Source of the DNA: RPQJ01 sp963732415
GTDB taxonomy: Bacteria; Pseudomonadota; Gammaproteobacteria; Steroidobacterales; Steroidobacteraceae
Assembly: GCA_963732415.1 (NCBI GenBank)
Contig: CAVSZK010000005.1
Span: forward strand, 1-64,000
DNA length: 64,000 bases
Direction: 5' to 3'
A model generated the notes under the pieces. That model was not told where the DNA came from. It saw only the letters and a list, made by a program, of their open reading frames with translations, and did not search any database. A program made the position numbers and the translations under genes. Shown here piece after piece: positions 25,064 to 33,126 of the stretch. How positions within the stretch are numbered: the first letter of the stretch is position 1; the number at the start of each line of letters is the position of its first letter.

Positions 25064-27091
25064 TCAGTTCAGGCGTTTGAACCCGCCGTGGCACACGGGG
25101 CCGTGCAGAAGGCCCATGACATCCCGCCCCTCCTCGCACTCCTTGACGAGCCCGAATATCGGGTCTAGACAAGCAAAGAACTGCTCAAGCACTTGCGGCG
25201 TGTGCTCGGTGCAGACATAAACGCTGTTTCCGGCCAGAAAGCCTTTCGCGAGCATCTCCTGCGTGATGAGCGTCTTGTACGCCAGAGCGTTGGGTCCCTG
25301 GAAACTGAACCCGGTGAGCGCGGGCAATCCCCAGTGATCGATCTTCAGGCCATGCTTGTCGGCCAACTGCTGCCAACGCTGGCGGATGTTCATGCCTGTC
25401 TCGGTGATTGTCTCCCAGGATCGAAGGCGCTCCATCACCTCGAGCGTCTTCAATGCGGCCGTCGGACCAATGCGTTCCGTCCAGAAGGTGCTGCTGATGA
25501 ACGTGGTTTGAGCAGCTTCCATGACTTCGCGTCGGCCGATCGTTGCGGTAATTGCGTAACCGTTACCCATCGCCTTGCCGAACATGGCCATGTCGGGTTC
25601 CACGCCGTATAGCTTGTGCAGGCCGCCAAAGGTCTGCCGAAAGCCTGACGTGCATTCGTCGAAGATCAGCACGATGCCGCGCTCCGTCGCCAGCTTACGG
25701 ACCTTCTGCAGAAAATTGTCCTCCGGCCCCCTGTTGCGTACGACTTCCATTTTGATCACGCCGATGTCGTGGGCGTTCACCAGAGACTCGAGCCCCGCAT
25801 AGTCGTTATAGTTAAAAGGCAGCACGGTGCCGCGCAGGCTCCTCGGCACACCGTTCGGCTCGAGGCCGGGAAGGAGGTGGCCATCCAGGCTCTTGTCGTC
25901 GCCGAGATTGGCCGATAAATACCAATCGTGCCAACCGTGGTAGCCGCAGATCGCGACCTTGTCTCTGCCGGATGCAGCCCGCGCGATGCGAACGGCGATG
26001 GCGTTGGCCTCGCCACCGGAGCGTGCAAGCCGCGCCATGTCGGCCCACGGATGAAGCTCGACCAGCTTTTCCGCCAGGAAGACTTCCTCAGGGCAATTAA
26101 AAGTCGACATGTTTCCGGAATCCACCGTTTGACGTACTGCGTCATCCACTTCCGGATGGCCGTAACCCAGAATGTTCGTGCCGATGCCCATGATGGACAT
26201 ATCGGTGTATTCGTTGCCGTCGAGATCCCAGACCTTGCAGCCCTTGGCCCTGCTGAAATAGGCAGGCCACTGTTCAGGCAGGAACATTTCGGCACGCTTC
26301 GAGAGCAGCATGTTGCCGCCCGGAATCACGCGCTTTGCGCGCTTCCAGAGTTTCTGACCCGTGCCCATGGAGGATCCTTCATTGCGAATGAGTTGTTGAT
26401 TGGCGGCGAACAACTGCGGCTTGCTGCGTTGCAGGTTCAACACGTCCCGCCAGCTGAAGTGAATGTCCGGCGCGAAGTGCGCGAAGATCCCGGAGATGAC
26501 CTCGAAATCGGCCGGCTCATCGACCGTCCAGCGCAGGCCCGACAGGTCCTCTTCGTTCCGCATGACGGCCTGGCGAAATCGACCGGGGCTACGCAAGTAA
26601 GGCGTGACGTGTTCATGATCGAATCGGTCATCGGTCTCGCTCGCGGCTCTCTCGAGAGCGGCGTAGGTGAATACCTCCGTGTCCAATCCGTCCGGGTAGC
26701 TTGGGGGGGACGTATTGCTCAGGTAGTCGACATCCTCCGCCTTGAAGCGGCGAATGACGTCGTCGACCAACTCGGGATCAATCAGGGGACAGTCGCCAGT
26801 GATCCGCACGACTACGTCGGCCGCCGCCGCCCTCGCTGCCTTCAGGTATCGATCAAGCACGTCGCCTTCACTGCCGATGACGCAGCGGTACCCGAGTCTC
26901 TGAACATGTTCCACGAGCGGCCGGTTTCGCGGGTCTTCCGACGTGGCGACAACAACTTCATCGACCTCGACGGAGCGCCGGAGCCGGGCCAGCAACAGTT
27001 CGATCATCGGCAAGCCTGCAATCGGCTTCATGACCTTATTGGGCAGTCGGGTGGAGCCGACACGGGCTTGAACGATCGCCACGACCTTCAT
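25064..27091 (-). CDS. Fusion: cytidylyltransferase (SpsF/PseF-like) + class-III aminotransferase (GSAM-like)
   Basis: A 675-residue two-domain protein. Residues 1 to about 235 are a CTP-transferase of the SpsF type (VQARVGSTRLPNKVM at 7-21, VRITGDCPLIDPELVDDVI, DHEHVTPYLR). Residues about 255-665 are a glutamate-1-semialdehyde-aminomutase-like class III PLP enzyme (RAKRVIPGG, SGGEANAIAVRIARA, DECTSGFR, and the PLP lysine in MFGKAMGNG). The N-terminal domain is the only candidate here for the CMP-sugar activating step (PseF). The second domain has no place in the standard pathway and may make an extra amino or amino-acyl substituent. It overlaps the upstream reductase as ATGA. Confidence 0.85.
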   Translation of the reverse strand: MKVVAIVQARVGSTRLPNKVMKPIAGLPMIELLLARLRRSVEVDEVVVATSEDPRNRPLVEHVQRLGYRCVIGSEGDVLDRYLKAARAAAADVVVRITGDCPLIDPELVDDVIRRFKAEDVDYLSNTSPPSYPDGLDTEVFTYAALERAASETDDRFDHEHVTPYLRSPGRFRQAVMRNEEDLSGLRWTVDEPADFEVISGIFAHFAPDIHFSWRDVLNLQRSKPQLFAANQQLIRNEGSSMGTGQKLWKRAKRVIPGGNMLLSKRAEMFLPEQWPAYFSRAKGCKVWDLDGNEYTDMSIMGIGTNILGYGHPEVDDAVRQTVDSGNMSTFNCPEEVFLAEKLVELHPWADMARLARSGGEANAIAVRIARAASGRDKVAICGYHGWHDWYLSANLGDDKSLDGHLLPGLEPNGVPRSLRGTVLPFNYNDYAGLESLVNAHDIGVIKMEVVRNRGPEDNFLQKVRKLATERGIVLIFDECTSGFRQTFGGLHKLYGVEPDMAMFGKAMGNGYAITATIGRREVMEAAQTTFISSTFWTERIGPTAALKTLEVMERLRSWETITETGMNIRQRWQQLADKHGLKIDHWGLPALTGFSFQGPNALAYKTLITQEMLAKGFLAGNSVYVCTEHTPQVLEQFFACLDPIFGLVKECEEGRDVMGLLHGPVCHGGFKRLN

Positions 27092-27975
27092 AACTGAGTC
27101 CAGCGCGAGGGATTGAGGAGATCGACGTCGATGGATTGCGGCCAGTTGGGCAATCTGGCCAGCGAGCCGGTCGAGACGGCGAGTATTTCGCGCAACTGAT
27201 TCATGCTATCGACTCCGACCACGACCTTGTCGACCTCGTCCACGGATAGCGCGTAACGCAAACAGGCCTCGAGCGGCGAGAGAGCGACTTCTTCCAGCCA
27301 GCGAGACCACTCCGACCAGATTGTGTTCCAGCGCTCAAACTTTGCAGGGCGACTTCGTGGCGACACCAGCAGCAGACCCTGCAGGAATGTCGAACGAACG
27401 TGCAACTCGATTCCATTGCGCCGGAGAGTCCCCGCCCAACCCGACTCCACCAGGCGGCGATCGAGAATGCTGAGAGGCGCCTGCACCATGTCGAACTTCA
27501 TTCCACGAAAGAGTGGACCCAGTTCGTCCGGCGCATATATCGAGACGCCGATCTTATCGACGACGCCTCGTTCCCGGCTGCCAACCAATGCTTCGTAAAG
27601 CTCCTTGCCCCGCGAATCGAGTAGTTGGTCGGGACGATGCAGGATCAATCCATGTAACCGATCCGCCTTCAAACGTCGCAGAGACCCATTGACCTGCAAT
27701 TCTACCCAGGCGCGGACATCGGGCACCTCATCCGGCATCGCGGGCAACTTCGAAACGATCTGCCAATTGAGCGTGCCGATTTCGCCCAGCACCCTCTCGC
27801 TATCGCCATAGGCGATCGCTGTATCCAGCGATCTGACTCCGTGGCGCGCAGCGAGGCTGAGAATCGCAGCCCCTTCGGCGGGCGATACCTGCCCGGTCCT
27901 GTTCGCAATTCCATAATTCAGGCCGAACTGAACGGTGCCAATAGCGAGCTTTCGACTGATGTCAGACGAACTCAC
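27088..27975 (-). CDS. Aldo/keto reductase family protein
   Basis: About 295 residues with the AKR TIM barrel: LAIGTVQFGLNYGIANRTG, SLDTAIAYGDSERVLG (catalytic Asp and Tyr), LILHRPDQLL (His) and VDKVVVGVDS near the cofactor site. AKRs of this kind recur in nonulosonic acid and legionaminic/pseudaminic loci, where they may reduce a sugar or side-chain carbonyl. Coupling to the aminotransferase fusion gene (ATGA overlap) suggests they work in sequence. I chose GTG at 27975, overlapping the upstream GNAT by 14 bases. The start is uncertain and the open frame could begin as far as 28029. Confidence 0.78.
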   Translation of the reverse strand: MSSSDISRKLAIGTVQFGLNYGIANRTGQVSPAEGAAILSLAARHGVRSLDTAIAYGDSERVLGEIGTLNWQIVSKLPAMPDEVPDVRAWVELQVNGSLRRLKADRLHGLILHRPDQLLDSRGKELYEALVGSRERGVVDKIGVSIYAPDELGPLFRGMKFDMVQAPLSILDRRLVESGWAGTLRRNGIELHVRSTFLQGLLLVSPRSRPAKFERWNTIWSEWSRWLEEVALSPLEACLRYALSVDEVDKVVVGVDSMNQLREILAVSTGSLARLPNWPQSIDVDLLNPSRWTQL

Positions 27976-28498
27976 GTCGCAGGATTCCGAGCCAGAAGCA
28001 ACCTGAGCGACGGCCGCCGCATGCGACATGGCTGCGGAAAAAGCCCTCCACCGTGTAACCGGCTCTCAGAAAGACGTGCAACGACGCCAGGTTCTCTTCG
28101 TAGCAGCCGGCTTGAATTCTTTCCAACTTCAGACGCTCGAACCCATACGCTGTAAGTGAACGAACGACCTCGCCGGCAAGCCCTTTTCCCCACAGCGTCT
28201 TCTCGCCGATGAACAGGCTCAGTTCGGCTCTCGCGTAGTGGTCGTTGATGAATCCAAGCTTCGCATTGCCGATGTGCGCGCCGCCCTCCGCCAGGAAGAT
28301 GCCGAAAAGACGGCTCGAAGAATCCTGGTTACAGCGTCGGACGAAGTCCCGGCACGATTCGATCGTCTGCACCGCATGCCGGGTTTCCAGGTACTGGTTG
28401 ATTGCCGGATCATTGAGCCAATCCGCATAGGTCTGCGTCACATCGGAATCGGCCAGGGGCCGCAGCAACAATCTGCCAGTCTCGATCTCTTCGCTCAT
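27962..28498 (-). CDS. GNAT family N-acetyltransferase (RimJ/PseH-like)
   Basis: A 178-residue GNAT protein: ETGRLLLRPLADSDV opens the fold, YADWLNDPAINQYLETR is the acceptor side, and LWGKGLAGEVVRSL is the acetyl-CoA loop. It follows pseC with an ATGA overlap, so it could be the acetyltransferase acting right after PseC, with the gene at 23424 acting elsewhere, or the reverse. Two GNATs in one pse operon suggest an extra acylation on the sugar. Confidence 0.83.
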   Translation of the reverse strand: MSEEIETGRLLLRPLADSDVTQTYADWLNDPAINQYLETRHAVQTIESCRDFVRRCNQDSSSRLFGIFLAEGGAHIGNAKLGFINDHYARAELSLFIGEKTLWGKGLAGEVVRSLTAYGFERLKLERIQAGCYEENLASLHVFLRAGYTVEGFFRSHVACGGRRSGCFWLGILRREFV

Positions 28499-29652
28499 CC
28501 CAGCGCCTTCTGAAGTGCGGCGCCCACTGCGTGCTGTTGTTCATCGCTCATCCCCGGATACATTGGGAGACTGATTGCCTCGGCGTAATAGTTTTCCGCG
28601 TCCGGGTAGCGCCCCGACTCGAACCCCATGCGCCGATAGTGCGGCTGCGTGTGCACGGGAATGTAATGCAGATTCACGCCAACTCCATCCGCGCGCAGCG
28701 ACTCGAAGACCTCGCGATGGCTGACGCGGATTTCGTCGAGCTTCAGTCGGATTACGTAAAGGTGAAGCCCGGAGTGACTATCCGGATGCTGCCACGGCGT
28801 AACCACCGGCAGCGCCTGCAACAACTCGTCGTAGCTTCGCGCAAGCGCATGGCGACGCGAAACGTATTCATCCAGCCGCGACATCTGGCTCAACCCAAGC
28901 GCGGCCTGTAACTCGGTCATGCGGTAGTTGAAGCCGAGATCGATCTGCTGGTAGTACCACGGTCCGTCCGGCTGGTGCGTCATTTGAGCAGGGTCACGCG
29001 TGATCCCGTGGCTGCGCAGCAGGGCCATCCGGCCGGCAAGCACGGCGTCATTGGTCAGCGACATGCCCCCTTCAGCGGTTGTGATGATCTTGACGGGGTG
29101 GAAACTGAAAACGGTGATGTCGCTGTACCGGCAATTGCCGATCGGCTCGCTCATATACCGGCCGCCAACGGCATGGGAGGCGTCCTCGATGATCCTGAAC
29201 TCATAGCGGCGCGCAAGCGCGTGGATGGCCGCCATATCGCAAGGCTGCCCGCACAGGTGCACGGGCACCACGACCTTTGGCAAGCGGCCTTGGCGCTCGG
29301 CCTCGACCAGCTTGCGCTCGAGCGCCTTGGGACACAGGTTGTAGGTCCGCGGATCGATGTCCACGAAGTCAACGCTTGCGCCACAGTAGAGGCCGCAGTT
29401 CGCCGACGCGACGAACGTGATGGGCGATGTCCACAGCCAATCGCCAGGGCCGAGACCGAGTGCGAGGCAGGCGACATGCAATGCCGACGTGGCACTGTTG
29501 ACCGCCACGGCATGCTGGGCACCGCAATAGCCGGCCATGGCCTGCTCAAAACGCGGCACCATCGGCCCTTGCGTGAGAAAGTCCGAACGCAGCACGGCCA
29601 CGACCGCCTCGATATCAGCTTCGGTAATCTCCTGGCGGCCGTAGGGAATCAT
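28495..29652 (-). CDS. pseC: UDP-4-amino-4,6-dideoxy-N-acetyl-beta-L-altrosamine transaminase
   Basis: A 385-residue DegT/DnrJ/EryC1-family PLP enzyme. It begins IPYGRQEITEADIEAVVAVL, as in PseC, has EDASHAVGG (156-164) and SFHPVKIITTAEGG with catalytic Lys188, and ends with the conserved HYIPVHTQPHYRRMG block. It transaminates the 4-keto product of PseB. The ATG at 29652 follows the pseB stop by 2 bases; the longer open frame is a shadow of pseB. Confidence 0.93.
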   Translation of the reverse strand: MIPYGRQEITEADIEAVVAVLRSDFLTQGPMVPRFEQAMAGYCGAQHAVAVNSATSALHVACLALGLGPGDWLWTSPITFVASANCGLYCGASVDFVDIDPRTYNLCPKALERKLVEAERQGRLPKVVVPVHLCGQPCDMAAIHALARRYEFRIIEDASHAVGGRYMSEPIGNCRYSDITVFSFHPVKIITTAEGGMSLTNDAVLAGRMALLRSHGITRDPAQMTHQPDGPWYYQQIDLGFNYRMTELQAALGLSQMSRLDEYVSRRHALARSYDELLQALPVVTPWQHPDSHSGLHLYVIRLKLDEIRVSHREVFESLRADGVGVNLHYIPVHTQPHYRRMGFESGRYPDAENYYAEAISLPMYPGMSDEQQHAVGAALQKALG

Positions 29653-29654
29653 GC

Positions 29655-30653
29655 TCAGATGTTCCCGATCTTGTGATGGTTGATCGCAATCCAGGACTGC
29701 AGGGTCTCGATCGTCATCCATTCCGGGTTCTTGTCGCTGGTGTAGCTGAATCCCTGCGGCACCTTTCTGCCGTCTTTGACCCGGGTCTCGCGGCCCGCCG
29801 AACTTTCGATTGCAGGCAGGATCTTGTAGTGCTCACGGTACTCGTAGGTGAAGTATGAGTCTTCTTCGCCGATCATCTGCTCGTGAAGCTTCTCACCCGG
29901 TCGGATGCCCACAAAATCAAACTTTGCGCCGGGCGCAACGGCCTGTGCCAGGTCGGTGACCTTCATCGACGGAATCTTCTTCACGTAGATCTCACCGCCC
30001 GCCATGTCCTCAAACGCGTGCCACACCAGTTCCACACCTTGCTCCAGCGAAATCATGAACCGGGTCATGCGCTCATCGGTGACCGGCAGCGGGCCTTTGT
30101 CCATGACCGACAGGAAGAACGGGATGACGGAGCCGCGCGAACCCATGACGTTGCCGTAGCGCACGACCGCAAACCGCGTGTCGTGCCCGCCCGCATAGGC
30201 ATTGCCGGCCACGAAGAGCTTGTCCGAACACAGCTTGGTTGCGCCGTACAGGTTGATCGGACTGCTGGCCTTGTCCGTTGACAACGCGACCACCCGTTTG
30301 ACGCGCTTGTCGATGCACGCATCGATCAGGTTCATCGCGCCGTTGATGTTCGTCTTGACGCACTCGAATGGGTTGTACTCGGCAGTCGGCACGATCTTTG
30401 TCGCAGCCGCGTGAACCACGAAGTCGACGCCGTCAAGAGCTCGATAGAGGCGCTCCCGGTCGCGCACGTCGCCGATGAAGAAGCGCACACGCGGGTCGCC
30501 CGCGAACTTCTTGGCCATTTCCCACTGCTTCATCTCGTCCCGCGAGTAAACGATGAGTCTTCTGGGGTTGTACCGCGCCAGCGTCATCGGAACGAAGGTG
30601 TGCCCAAAGGAGCCGGTACCGCCGGTAATCAGGATGGACGTGTTGGAAAGCAT
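29655..30653 (-). CDS. pseB: UDP-N-acetylglucosamine 4,6-dehydratase (inverting)
   Basis: A 332-residue extended SDR enzyme. It has GGTGSFG (11-17), HAAATKIVPTAEYNP (81-95), TDK (126-128) and YGATK (136-140), the signature of the inverting PseB/FlaA1 group. It performs the first pathway step, 4,6-dehydration with 5-epimerisation of UDP-GlcNAc. It starts about 50 bases downstream of the MarR gene and heads the pse block. Confidence 0.95.
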   Translation of the reverse strand: MLSNTSILITGGTGSFGHTFVPMTLARYNPRRLIVYSRDEMKQWEMAKKFAGDPRVRFFIGDVRDRERLYRALDGVDFVVHAAATKIVPTAEYNPFECVKTNINGAMNLIDACIDKRVKRVVALSTDKASSPINLYGATKLCSDKLFVAGNAYAGGHDTRFAVVRYGNVMGSRGSVIPFFLSVMDKGPLPVTDERMTRFMISLEQGVELVWHAFEDMAGGEIYVKKIPSMKVTDLAQAVAPGAKFDFVGIRPGEKLHEQMIGEEDSYFTYEYREHYKILPAIESSAGRETRVKDGRKVPQGFSYTSDKNPEWMTIETLQSWIAINHHKIGNI

Positions 30654-30705
30654 GTGGATCCGTTGGCCTAGCTAACGTTTAGGTGTTGAGCCGGACGCCC
30701 CGGAC

Positions 30706-31029
30706 TCAGGATTCGACATTGGCCGCATCGCGCTTCAATTCCTCGATCTCAACTCGGAGCATGTCGAACTCGTCCAGCTTGCGACGCAGGAACCGCACGG
30801 TGAGCCGAGCCTTGGCATCGATGCCGGCCGGCGTCAGCAGATAGGCGTACCCGAGCTTGTTCGGGTTGGCGCGGAAGTTGTGCGCCTTGACCCAGCCCTT
30901 GTCCACCAGCGCCCGCAGGCAGTAGTGAGCCTTGCCCAGGCTCACGCCGAGCGCCTCCGACAGATCGCGCTGCGTCGCCTGCGGGTTCGCCTGGATCGCC
31001 TTCAGGAGGCGGAGGTGGATTTCGTCCAT
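30706..31029 (-). CDS. MarR-family EPS-associated transcriptional regulator
   Basis: A 107-residue winged-helix protein. RLLKAIQANPQATQRDLSEALGVSLGKAHYCLRALVDKGWV is the helix-turn-helix, and the C-terminus is a coiled segment (RRKLDEFDMLRVEIEELKRD). This is the short MarR type repeatedly found at the head of exopolysaccharide and nucleotide-sugar blocks. A perfect 25-base palindrome lies about 60 bases upstream, a likely binding site. It probably controls the pse/EPS genes downstream. Confidence 0.88.
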   Translation of the reverse strand: MDEIHLRLLKAIQANPQATQRDLSEALGVSLGKAHYCLRALVDKGWVKAHNFRANPNKLGYAYLLTPAGIDAKARLTVRFLRRKLDEFDMLRVEIEELKRDAANVES

Positions 31030-31092
31030 CGTGGGTCGGGGCGGGAATGGCTACCGCACTGCCGTGTACTGCGTCGGGGCAGCGGCAGTCAG

Positions 31093-31117
31093 GCCGTGTT
31101 CAACGATTGAACACGGC
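31093..31117. promoter_or_regulatory. Perfect palindrome, likely operator of the MarR EPS regulator
   Basis: GCCGTGTTCAA (31093-31103) and TTGAACACGGC (31107-31117) are exact inverted repeats around CGA. The inner part TTCAA-cga-TTGAA has the size and symmetry of MarR-type operators. It lies 64 bases upstream of the regulator start and just after the end of the Wzy-type gene. No T run follows on the minus strand, so it is not a standard terminator. Confidence 0.6.
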
Positions 31118-31124
31118 ATGCACT

Positions 31125-32540
31125 CTAGCCGGTTCGTCGGGCCTTTTCCACCGCGCCATTCCCGCTGTACCCGCTACGGCGCACCGACCCCAGGAGCACA
31201 GCCGCCAGGAGGCTGCTGAACGTGGCGATGGTGAGTGTTCGCAGCGGGTAGTCCACGATCGAATGCAGCGCGATGAGCAGCAGCGCCAAGGCAGCCCCAA
31301 GCCGCAGTCCCCGGTCAGACCTACCCTTGCCCTGCCCTTCTCGGGAACTGCGCAGGTTCTTGCGCAGCTGCCAGACGATCATTACCAGCGCGGTCACCAC
31401 AAGCGCAGCGGCTGGCAGGCCACCCTCCAGCCAGAGTTCGACGTAATCGTCGTGCGCGTGGTTTACATACGGTTCGATGTCGGCGCTCTCGTCGCCGATC
31501 TCGTCATAGGCATGCACGAAAGTGCCGAGTCCGAGCCCTGTGCCGCGAGCGGGTTCGGCAGCCTGCAGCGTATTGGCCGCCAGTGTCCATCGGTAGCGAT
31601 CGAGCGGATCAGCCTCGAGTCGCGCGAGCAGACCATACAACGTGAACTGCACGATCAACACGCCGGCGACGAGGGCGCTGACCCGCAGCCACGTCCTGGC
31701 GCCCGCCCATGGCCCCTGCGGCCGCGCGCGCAACAGCACCGCCACACTGGCAATGACGCTTACCATCAACAGCCCGAACCCCGCACGCGAATGCGTCGCG
31801 GTCGCGCTCACGGCGAGCAGCACGATCAATGCCGTAAGCAACCACACCGGCAAGTCACGCATTCCGTGCCGGTGTTGCCGCAGGCGATCCGCCAGCATGC
31901 CTGCGGCTACAGGAAGCGCGGCGGCCAGCAGGCCGGCGAGGTGATTGCGATTAGCGAAAAACCCGACCGCCTCGCCTTCGTTGGTGATGCGGTACAGGTA
32001 GAGCCTGCTCTCAGGGCCTTCCATCAATTGCCAGAGCCCGATCAGCGCGCTGATGGCTGCAAAAGCCAGTATGACCCCCACCATGGTCCGGCGCTGGGAA
32101 CCGTGCAGCGCCGCCGCCGACATGAACACTCCGGCCGGCACGAGCGCAGACCAGAGAACCCGCTCCGTTGCGAGCGGCGCCAGCGCCCAGGCGCCTGCAG
32201 CCGGCGCAACGCCCGCCGCAGCCAGCCCCGCAGCGACGTCGCCCCGGCCTGGCAACATCGTCCAGACGGAAAACGGCAAAGGCACCAGCTGCAGCAGCGG
32301 CAGCAATACGAGCCCGATCGGCAACAGCCAGAACCATCGGGCGCGTTCCGGCCGCACAGCCGAAGTGCCGATGCGAATACCAGCGATGAGAATCAAGGCG
32401 AGACCCGGCAACGCCAGCAGTTGCTCGCCAACGGTACCCTGTCCCCCGCCGAGGAACAGGGCGAGCACGAGGGTGATCGAACTCAGGGCGAAAAGTGCAC
32501 GAGTGGCGCCGCTCGCGTCAGCGTGCGGACTGTGCCGCAT
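31125..32540 (-). CDS. O-antigen ligase/polymerase family (Wzy/WaaL) membrane protein
   Basis: A 471-residue polytopic protein with about ten membrane segments. FFANRNHLAGLL and the periplasmic-loop motif HAHDDYVELWLEGG (with GTGLGLGTF before it) are signatures of the Wzy_C/O-antigen ligase family. It is the last gene of the export block (rfaH-like to FecR-like) and may be the polymerase or a ligase. It begins 5 bases downstream of the FecR-like gene. Confidence 0.85.
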   Translation of the reverse strand: MRHSPHADASGATRALFALSSITLVLALFLGGGQGTVGEQLLALPGLALILIAGIRIGTSAVRPERARWFWLLPIGLVLLPLLQLVPLPFSVWTMLPGRGDVAAGLAAAGVAPAAGAWALAPLATERVLWSALVPAGVFMSAAALHGSQRRTMVGVILAFAAISALIGLWQLMEGPESRLYLYRITNEGEAVGFFANRNHLAGLLAAALPVAAGMLADRLRQHRHGMRDLPVWLLTALIVLLAVSATATHSRAGFGLLMVSVIASVAVLLRARPQGPWAGARTWLRVSALVAGVLIVQFTLYGLLARLEADPLDRYRWTLAANTLQAAEPARGTGLGLGTFVHAYDEIGDESADIEPYVNHAHDDYVELWLEGGLPAAALVVTALVMIVWQLRKNLRSSREGQGKGRSDRGLRLGAALALLLIALHSIVDYPLRTLTIATFSSLLAAVLLGSVRRSGYSGNGAVEKARRTG

Positions 32541-32545
32541 CCGGG

Positions 32546-33064
32546 TCAGGGACTGATCGGCTTGCCCGAATCGCTACTGCTCAACAGGATGAGCGGAGTG
32601 GCGACACCCAGGGCGATCACACCCCACTTCAGGTACTCATTAGACGCAGCTCCGCTGGCGGCGGTGGTCCCGGCCGGCGCGCGCATGCCCCGCTCGCTCG
32701 CGGCGGCCCCGCAGGGCGGCAGGGCGGGCACGGTATACACCGACGCCGTGTCGACGGTCTTCTGGCAACCGCCGTCGAAACGCACGGTGACTGCGCCGCC
32801 TTCGAGCACGACCAGGCGGTCTCCCGGCAACAGACGCTGATCCTTGACCGCCGGATCGTACGCTGCGCCGCGATTGAGCAGGACTTTGCCGTTAGTCGTC
32901 TCGACAGAAGCCACTTCCGGCGTGCCCGCGGCGGGTGCCGTGGCCGATGCTGCCTGGGGCCCGGCTCCGGGCGCAGCCGTGGTGGCCGGCTGCTGGGCCG
33001 ACGCACTGGCCGCGGTCAGCAATGCCGCCGCCACGATCGTTGCAATGCGACCCATACCGGTCAT
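32546..33064 (-). CDS. FecR-like periplasmic protein with C-terminal membrane anchor
   Basis: A 172-residue exported protein. It has a signal peptide (MTGMGRIATIVAAALLTAASASA), an Ala/Pro/Thr-rich linker, and a small FecR-type beta domain (VETTNGKVLLNRG, LLPGDRLVVLEGGAVTVRFDGG) with two Cys (in GGCQK and PPCG). A hydrophobic segment near the end (YLKWGVIALGVATPLILL) looks like a membrane anchor. Proteins of this form sit in Wza/Wzc operons; their job is unknown. The ATG at 33064 was chosen because GGAG precedes it by seven bases. Confidence 0.65.
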   Translation of the reverse strand: MTGMGRIATIVAAALLTAASASAQQPATTAAPGAGPQAASATAPAAGTPEVASVETTNGKVLLNRGAAYDPAVKDQRLLPGDRLVVLEGGAVTVRFDGGCQKTVDTASVYTVPALPPCGAAASERGMRAPAGTTAASGAASNEYLKWGVIALGVATPLILLSSSDSGKPISP

Positions 33065-33126
33065 GCCTGTACTCCAAATCCGACAAGGCCTGAGGCCCAA
33101 ATGTATCACGGCCGCGGCGAATTGGC

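Noticed and set aside
31093..31117. The palindrome as an intrinsic terminator
   Set aside because: No T tract follows on either strand, and the 3-base loop with exact symmetry fits an operator better.
31047..32840. A 597-codon plus-strand open frame
   Set aside because: It is antisense to the Wzy/WaaL-type gene and the FecR-like gene, and its Arg/Gln/Pro-rich composition resembles no protein.
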